Positions 5,295 through 9,204 of a DNA stretch of 9,204 nt are shown in pieces. The position numbers were made by a program, and so were the translations under genes. The stretch is from the NCBI GenBank assembly GCA_045541495.1, contig JAZQJE010000055.1:1-9204 (forward strand), in the 5' to 3' direction. Numbering within the stretch: position 1 is the first letter of the stretch; each line of letters begins with the position of its first letter. Below the pieces are notes generated by a model. It ran no database searches, was not told where the DNA came from, and saw nothing but the letters and a program-made list of their open reading frames with translations. This DNA comes from RGIG3009 sp045541495 (lineage in GTDB: Bacteria; Bacillota; Clostridia; Oscillospirales; Acutalibacteraceae).

Positions 5295-6416
5295 TTACAG
5301 ATCCAATTTAAGGTCGCTTTCTTTGATCCAGCCGATTTTGCGAAGAGGCAAGCTGAGCAACCAGGTGAACAGAGCCGGTAACACGATACAAATGAGGATC
5401 AAGCCAACCCAGTCCATAACGGACGGGGCAATCGCCGCTGCGCCGTTCGCCAGGGCTTTTTCGGAGGGAGCCAACCAGCCGGTGATCACGCCGATGGGAC
5501 CTACCAGACCACAAGTGCCCATGCCGGATGACACGGGGGCACCGTTCATTTGCAGGCGGAAAACGCACGTGGCAAGAGGGCCGGTGATAGCAGAGGCAAG
5601 CGTCGGGGCAATCCAGATACGGGGGTTGCGTACGATGTTACCCATTTGCAACATACTGGTGCCCAGCCCTTGGGCCACCAAACCGCCCATACGGTTTTCA
5701 CGGTAACTCATCACGGCAAAGCCGATCATTTGCGCACAACATCCCGCTACTGCGGCACCGCCGGCAAGACCGGTGAGGCCCAGTGCCGCACAGATCGCCG
5801 CCGAACTGATGGGCAGTGTCAGCGCCACACCAATGACCACGGAAACGATGATCCCCATAGCAAAGGGTTGCAGTTCGGTGGCCCACATAATGAAGTTGCC
5901 CACCGCGCTGGCCGCCGCACCGATGGGGGCCGATACCAAGGCGGAAAAGCCAACACCGCTCAAGATGGTGACGATAGGTGTTACCAAAATGTCCACGGGG
6001 GTTTCTTTACTGACGACTTTGCCCAGTTCTGTCGCCACGATGGTGACGAAGAATACCGCCAACGGGCCGCCCGCGCCGCCCATGGCGTTGGCAGCGAAGC
6101 CCACGGGAATCAGTGAGAACAACACAAGGGGCGGAGCATTTAGTGCGCGGGCAATGGCGACGGCCATACCGGGGCCCACCATCGCGGAACATAAGCCGCC
6201 GATGGTATAGGTTACGGCCCCTTCGCCAGTACCGAGCGTTACAATGATCGCATTTAAAAAGCCGACGTTCAGTTGCTGACCTAAGGTGTTAAGAATGGTG
6301 CCTACCAACAAGGTGCAGAACAAGCCTTGTGCCATGGCACTCATGGCATCAATAAAATAACGTTTGCCGGAAAATACGATGTCTTTCCGCTTTAAAAATG
6401 CTCGTATGGCTTCCAT
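5295..6416 (-). CDS. PTS transporter subunit IIC-like membrane protein
   Basis: A 373-residue hydrophobic protein matching the EIIC-like family found widely in Firmicutes and often annotated as a lone PTS sugar transporter subunit IIC. Recognisable parts are the N-terminal KRYFIDAMSAMAQGLF (18-33) with LLVGTILNTLG, Gly/Ala-rich membrane helices throughout, GNIVRNPRIWIAPTLAS, the GPLATCVFRLQ segment followed by GAPVSSGMGTCGLVGPIG, and a charged C-terminal tail. Substrate is unknown: there is no EIIA, EIIB or catabolic gene beside it and no phosphorylation domain in the protein. The start has AAAAGGGG 7 bases upstream. It is transcribed alone, divergently from the lipoprotein gene. Confidence 0.85.
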   Translation of the reverse strand: MEAIRAFLKRKDIVFSGKRYFIDAMSAMAQGLFCTLLVGTILNTLGQQLNVGFLNAIIVTLGTGEGAVTYTIGGLCSAMVGPGMAVAIARALNAPPLVLFSLIPVGFAANAMGGAGGPLAVFFVTIVATELGKVVSKETPVDILVTPIVTILSGVGFSALVSAPIGAAASAVGNFIMWATELQPFAMGIIVSVVIGVALTLPISSAAICAALGLTGLAGGAAVAGCCAQMIGFAVMSYRENRMGGLVAQGLGTSMLQMGNIVRNPRIWIAPTLASAITGPLATCVFRLQMNGAPVSSGMGTCGLVGPIGVITGWLAPSEKALANGAAAIAPSVMDWVGLILICIVLPALFTWLLSLPLRKIGWIKESDLKLDL

Positions 6417-6445
6417 GCCATCGCCCCTTTTCGTAGTTTTTGACT

Positions 6446-6474
6446 ATTTTATACCATTTCTCTCCATTATGCAA
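6446..6474 (-). promoter_or_regulatory. Promoter of the PTS IIC-like gene
   Basis: On the minus strand, TTGCAT (6474-6469) is 17 bases from TAAAAT (6451-6446); the overlapping TGGTATAAA also gives an extended -10. The start falls near 6439, about 22 bases before the ATG. Its -35 lies 3 bases from the -35 of the oppositely directed lipoprotein promoter. Confidence 0.65.
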
Positions 6475-6477
6475 GCC

Positions 6478-6506
6478 TTGACAGACTTTTTTTTGATATT
6501 TATAAT
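6478..6506 (+). promoter_or_regulatory. Consensus sigma-A promoter of the lipoprotein gene
   Basis: TTGACA (6478-6483), exactly 17 bases, then TATAAT (6501-6506), a full match to the vegetative consensus, with an A/T-rich spacer. The start is near 6513 and the leader about 23 bases. It suggests strong expression unless repressed. Confidence 0.9.
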
Positions 6507-6535
6507 GATGATAGTGTTTAGATAAAGGATGATGA

Positions 6536-8587
6536 ATGATGCTTCGGAAACAAACGGCCTGTCTTACGGCTTTGATCGTACTCTCGGCTTTTTTATTAAC
6601 TGCATGTGGAGAACAGCCCCCTGCCGATACGTCTTCAACGACTTCTTCCGTTGTTACCCAAGGCGAAAACCAACAACCCGGTTCTTCTGCCTCCATCACC
6701 GACACCGACGGTGACAGCGCGTCACAAGGAGCGTCGTCTACCACTTTGGTTAGCGGTACCGAGAGTACGCAAGGAAACACCGATGGGCATGGTTCTTCAT
6801 CTTCGTCTTCGGCTTTGAGTTCTCGCACGGATGTTGCCGTCAACACGTCCAACGGAAGTGCTACCCAAAGCACGGGGGCGGTCACGTATTCGCGACCAAC
6901 ACGTGACACAACGACTGCTACGGTATTCGGCGGAAGCACGGTTACATGTCCTACAACAAGTAAAGCAGGACAAGGTATCACCAATTGTCACACCACGAAT
7001 ACCACCGCCACGGTGCCTCCTGCCGCAACTACCGTTTCAAACCAGTCGGTGGTCAACCCCTCTGACGCCACGACCACGATTGCCAAACCGACGATGCCCG
7101 CTGTGACTCAAGAGACACCGCCCGCTTTCTCTGTGGGATTTATCACCACCGAAAAAACATATATTGAGACCGACTATGTAATTTTTGAAATCGATCCGAA
7201 TATTTATGTCATTGGGGATCTGGCGCAGAAAACCGATACCATGTGTGCCGCCATGGAAAAGGTGACCGGATTATCTTTTAAAACGAAAACATACAACGCC
7301 AAAAAAACATTCGTTCATGTGGGACGGAGTTATATTGTAGGGGAAGAAGAAGTCGGTGACGTCGCTCATGCCAAAAGCGGTTACTTCTCCAATTCTCGCG
7401 GTGATACGTGTGCCAACTACGTGTACTTGAATCCTATGGAACTCTTTTTGGGGAAAGGCACCACTTTCCTTCATGAAATGGCACACGTGTTGCGATTTTG
7501 TCAGACAGAAGTAGGATTTCGCACCGTGTTTGAAGAAGGATTTGCCGTCTTTACGGAATATCAAACCATCCAATATTTAAAAAACCATCACACCGATGTG
7601 GCTTACGCGTTGGATGCGGCTATTATGCCTATATACAGTATCCCAATTGATGAAGACTTGTATTCCCAATCCATTGAGACCTGGCTAAAAAAAGATTTCG
7701 AATATGACACCTTTGCCAATAATGCGTATGCCATTGGATATCGCTTTTTAGAATATTTAAAGGATTGTTACGGTGACCCTTTCAAATGGATTGCCGCCTC
7801 GTCCGGTCAAGAAGCCTTGGTATCAGCCGAAACCACCATCGCTACTTTAAAATCATGTTACGGGAACACCGCCTTATCCAAATTTTACACGTGGATGAAG
7901 CAACACGAAAAAGATTTTGAAGTTGACGGCAGTGTTTACACCCCCAACACCGGCGAAGTTCGCGAAATGTCCGGCTTTGCTCCCATCAGTTTCTATCCGC
8001 GGTTTTTGAGTTCTTATAACGAAGCACCGGTATCCTATCTCAGTTTTCGGTATAAAGACCTGTACATAAACTTGGAAGAAGTAAAACGATATTTGTCTGA
8101 ATACAAAGGACGAAACGTGGATAACTGTTACTTGTCGTTGTCCCATCCAGCTACCGTTCTTCTCTATGACAAACAAGGCAAGGTCTTAGATGCCGTCAAC
8201 GATCAAAAAATTCCCGTAAAAGGCGTCAGTTATATCAAATTGGTCGGCTCAGGGTATATGGGGTGCATGCACTTGGACGGGTATCATAAACCGTCCGATA
8301 CCTTTAACACGCCCACCGTTTTCTATGAAAAAACAATTGAAGCCAATGGTGGTTCTGACGTTGTTTACTATGCGCTGAATGAAATTATGATGCGATCGGA
8401 TTTGGAAATTCGAGTGGTTGCCTCGTCCCCTCTCACCAACATAAGTTTCGAAGCAGTGTATTGGGAAAACTTTACTTCTTATGAAAATGTGTCCCAGGCA
8501 GCCTTTGTCGGCGGATGCCGTACTATCTCCCTTTTTAACCACACCGACAAAGACGTTACCGTCAAAGTCATTGCTGCCAAAAAATAA
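6536..8587 (+). CDS. Lipoprotein with Ser/Thr-rich linker and HExxH zinc-metallopeptidase-like domain
   Basis: A predicted surface lipoprotein of 683 residues. The signal peptide (MMLRKQ, then a hydrophobic run) ends in LLTAC, lipid-modified Cys24. Residues 25 to about 197 are Ser/Thr/Gly-rich with little else, a spacer that could cross the wall and carry glycans. The next part holds HEMAH (313-317) and, 17 residues later, E334 in FEEGFAVFTEY (332-342), the layout of gluzincin peptidases in which E314 is catalytic and H313, H317 and E334 hold zinc. A helical segment continues to about 460. Residues 480-683 look beta-rich and could bind substrate. Ten cysteines lie outside the signal peptide. 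AAAGGA 6 bases upstream supports ATG 6536; the adjacent ATG 6539 is equally possible. The gene is visibly more AT-rich than dnaX (two 60-base lines counted at 45% and 38% GC). Peptidase activity and substrate are inference; I recognise no named family. Confidence 0.85.
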   Translation: MMLRKQTACLTALIVLSAFLLTACGEQPPADTSSTTSSVVTQGENQQPGSSASITDTDGDSASQGASSTTLVSGTESTQGNTDGHGSSSSSSALSSRTDVAVNTSNGSATQSTGAVTYSRPTRDTTTATVFGGSTVTCPTTSKAGQGITNCHTTNTTATVPPAATTVSNQSVVNPSDATTTIAKPTMPAVTQETPPAFSVGFITTEKTYIETDYVIFEIDPNIYVIGDLAQKTDTMCAAMEKVTGLSFKTKTYNAKKTFVHVGRSYIVGEEEVGDVAHAKSGYFSNSRGDTCANYVYLNPMELFLGKGTTFLHEMAHVLRFCQTEVGFRTVFEEGFAVFTEYQTIQYLKNHHTDVAYALDAAIMPIYSIPIDEDLYSQSIETWLKKDFEYDTFANNAYAIGYRFLEYLKDCYGDPFKWIAASSGQEALVSAETTIATLKSCYGNTALSKFYTWMKQHEKDFEVDGSVYTPNTGEVREMSGFAPISFYPRFLSSYNEAPVSYLSFRYKDLYINLEEVKRYLSEYKGRNVDNCYLSLSHPATVLLYDKQGKVLDAVNDQKIPVKGVSYIKLVGSGYMGCMHLDGYHKPSDTFNTPTVFYEKTIEANGGSDVVYYALNEIMMRSDLEIRVVASSPLTNISFEAVYWENFTSYENVSQAAFVGGCRTISLFNHTDKDVTVKVIAAKK

Positions 8588-8613
8588 TGATCATCCTTAA
8601 CACTTATAGGCAA

Positions 8614-8650
8614 AAAGCAGACGATAGCTTATTCGGCTGTCGTCTGCTTT
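8614..8650 (+). terminator. Terminator of the lipoprotein gene
   Basis: AAAGCAGACGATAGC (8614-8628) pairs with GCTGTCGTCTGCTTT (8636-8650) over 15 positions, including one T-G wobble, with a 7-base loop. The tail (TTTATCT) is short but T-rich. It lies 26 bases past the stop codon. Confidence 0.8.
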
Positions 8651-8657
8651 ATCTCCC

Positions 8658-8686
8658 TTGACATTCTTTTTGAAAACAAGTATACT
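8658..8686 (+). promoter_or_regulatory. Strong promoter with no protein gene behind it
   Basis: TTGACA (8658-8663) and TATACT (8681-8686) are 17 bases apart, one mismatch from consensus over both boxes. The start would be near 8693. The next recognisable gene on this strand is tRNA-Pro at 9027, about 330 bases away, so it drives either a long tRNA precursor or an unrecognised RNA. Confidence 0.75.
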
Positions 8687-8692
8687 ATTGGA

Positions 8693-9026
8693 AGTTTGAT
8701 TTACAGGGCGTTTACATTTTCTACAACATCGTTGAAAGCTCCTGTTATCTCAATCAAAATCGAAAACGAAGAAAACGGAATATTTCGAGGTGCGGTTTAC
8801 CTGGTAGGGTGCCCCGTTTGGGAGCGTGCCCGGGCGGAGAGCCCCCGCGGGCAAAACGGCGCTTCGCGCCAAAAGCAAATCCCTCAAAACCCTTGCAAAC
8901 ACGGAAGAAAAGCCTTTGTTTATGCGGATTTTCGGGGCTTTAAGAAAATTCAAATTTGCGTGGAATTTGAGTTTGACCACAGTTTGTCCCACTTCCACAC
9001 AAAATCAAGAAAAATCGAATATATAT
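8693..9026 (+). other. Gene-free stretch before tRNA-Pro with possible RNA structure
   Basis: I find no protein gene I can support here. Just after the promoter, TTTGATT (8695-8701) and ACAGG (8703-8707) pair with CCTGT (8741-8745) and AATCAAA (8752-8758), enclosing a small CAAC/GTTG hairpin (8724-8734). This resembles the base of a folded RNA. A GC-rich block follows (about 8811-8870) with GCCCG/CGGGC and GGCGC/GCGCC hairpins, then AT-rich sequence up to the tRNA. Short frames cross it on both strands but lack ribosome sites, and one runs into the tRNA. The stretch could be a long tRNA leader, a small RNA, or an old insertion or dispersed repeat; the sequence alone does not decide. Confidence 0.4.
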
Positions 9027-9102
9027 CCGGGTGTGGCGCAGCTGGGAGCGCGGGTGGTTTGGGACCATCAGGCCGCAGGTTCGATCCCTGTCACTCGGAC
9101 CA
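9027..9102 (+). tRNA. tRNA-Pro, anticodon TGG
   Basis: A complete 76-base cloverleaf. The acceptor arm is CCGGGTG (9027-9033) with CACTCGG (9092-9098), containing one G-T pair, then discriminator A and an encoded CCA. T8 and G9 are followed by the D stem GCGC/GCGC with loop AGCTGGGA. The anticodon stem is GGTGG/CCATC, the loop TTTGGGA and the anticodon TGG at 9060-9062. The 5-base variable region is AGGCC, and the T arm is GCAGG/CCTGT with loop TTCGATC. It decodes proline codons, CCA and by wobble others. No close promoter is convincing: TTGACC at 8973-8978 has no good -10, so the promoter at 8658-8686 may supply it. Confidence 0.97.
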
Positions 9103-9143
9103 AAAACGGGACTGTCTAACTTTTGTTAGGCAGTCCCGTTTTT
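9102..9143 (+). terminator. Terminator of tRNA-Pro
   Basis: AAAAACGGGACTGTCTAAC (9102-9120) pairs over 19 positions with the sequence at 9125-9143, including one T-G wobble, around a TTTT loop. The right arm ends in TTTTT followed by ATCATTT. The first paired base is the A of the encoded CCA, so the tRNA runs straight into its terminator and is the last gene of its transcript. Nothing recognisable follows to the window end. Confidence 0.93.
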
Positions 9144-9204
9144 ATCATTTCAAGTCAGCGATTATTCCATCGGGCAAGATTTTATCAAATTTAGTGGCAA
9201 TTCG

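Noticed and set aside
6349..6984. 211-codon minus-strand frame across the divergent promoters
   Set aside because: It spans two strong promoters and the start of both flanking genes and is antisense to the Ser/Thr linker; no family features.
6608..7126. Tandem repeat in the Ser/Thr-rich linker of the lipoprotein
   Set aside because: Composition is biased but I could not find a repeating unit with a constant period, so I call it a low-complexity linker only.
8750..8998. 82-codon minus-strand frame in the gene-free stretch
   Set aside because: No ribosome site or promoter seen, and it crosses the GC-rich palindromic block; kept as non-coding.
8826..9119. 97-codon plus-strand frame before and through tRNA-Pro
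   Set aside because: It reads through the complete tRNA and into its terminator, and has no ribosome site.
1..9204. CRISPR arrays, insertion sequences, prophage genes, toxin-antitoxin or defence cassettes
   Set aside because: No regularly spaced repeats, transposase or integrase frames, or small paired genes were seen on either strand.

Overview
The window looks like ordinary chromosome from a low-to-mid-GC Gram-positive of the Clostridia type; I would guess an Oscillospirales/Ruminococcaceae-like gut bacterium. The signs are a small SRP RNA immediately upstream of dnaX and ebfC (a Firmicutes gene order), sigma-A-type promoters (TTGACA/TATAAT with 17-bp spacers), strong Shine-Dalgarno sites, two lipoproteins with Gram-positive-style lipoboxes, and a family of lone PTS IIC proteins common in Clostridia. 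The taxonomic guess is inference; the gene calls rest on sequence motifs.

Layout, left to right. Positions 1-145 hold no gene, only hairpins, one of which looks like the terminator of something left of the window. A minus-strand block follows, read right to left: promoter and SRP RNA (about 2585-2731), dnaX (990-2561), ebfC (643-984) and a VanZ-like membrane protein (160-639), closed by a hairpin that overlaps the last stop codon. The recR gene that normally follows dnaX-ebfC is absent here. Upstream of the SRP RNA, on the same strand, is an ApbE-type flavin transferase lipoprotein (2784-3788). A divergent promoter region (about 3805-3905) separates it from a plus-strand O-antigen-ligase/polymerase-like membrane protein (3945-5255). 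That gene converges on a minus-strand PTS IIC-like permease (5295-6416), and the two share a bidirectional terminator. A second divergent promoter pair, with -35 boxes only 3 bp apart, serves the permease and a plus-strand 683-residue lipoprotein (6536-8587). The lipoprotein has a long Ser/Thr-rich linker and a zinc-metallopeptidase core (HEMAH, then EEGFA). After its terminator comes a near-consensus promoter with no gene behind it, a gene-free stretch of about 340 bases with structured and GC-rich segments, then tRNA-Pro(UGG) with a strong terminator.

Functionally, the left half is housekeeping (protein targeting, replication clamp loading, nucleoid-associated protein). The right half is cell-surface and transport functions that do not form an obvious single pathway. 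I see no mobile element, CRISPR array, rRNA or clear multi-gene novel system. The items most worth a second look are the lipoprotein metallopeptidase, the orphan promoter with its structured gene-free region before tRNA-Pro, the replacement of recR by a VanZ-like gene, and the paired 13-bp repeats over the apbE promoter.
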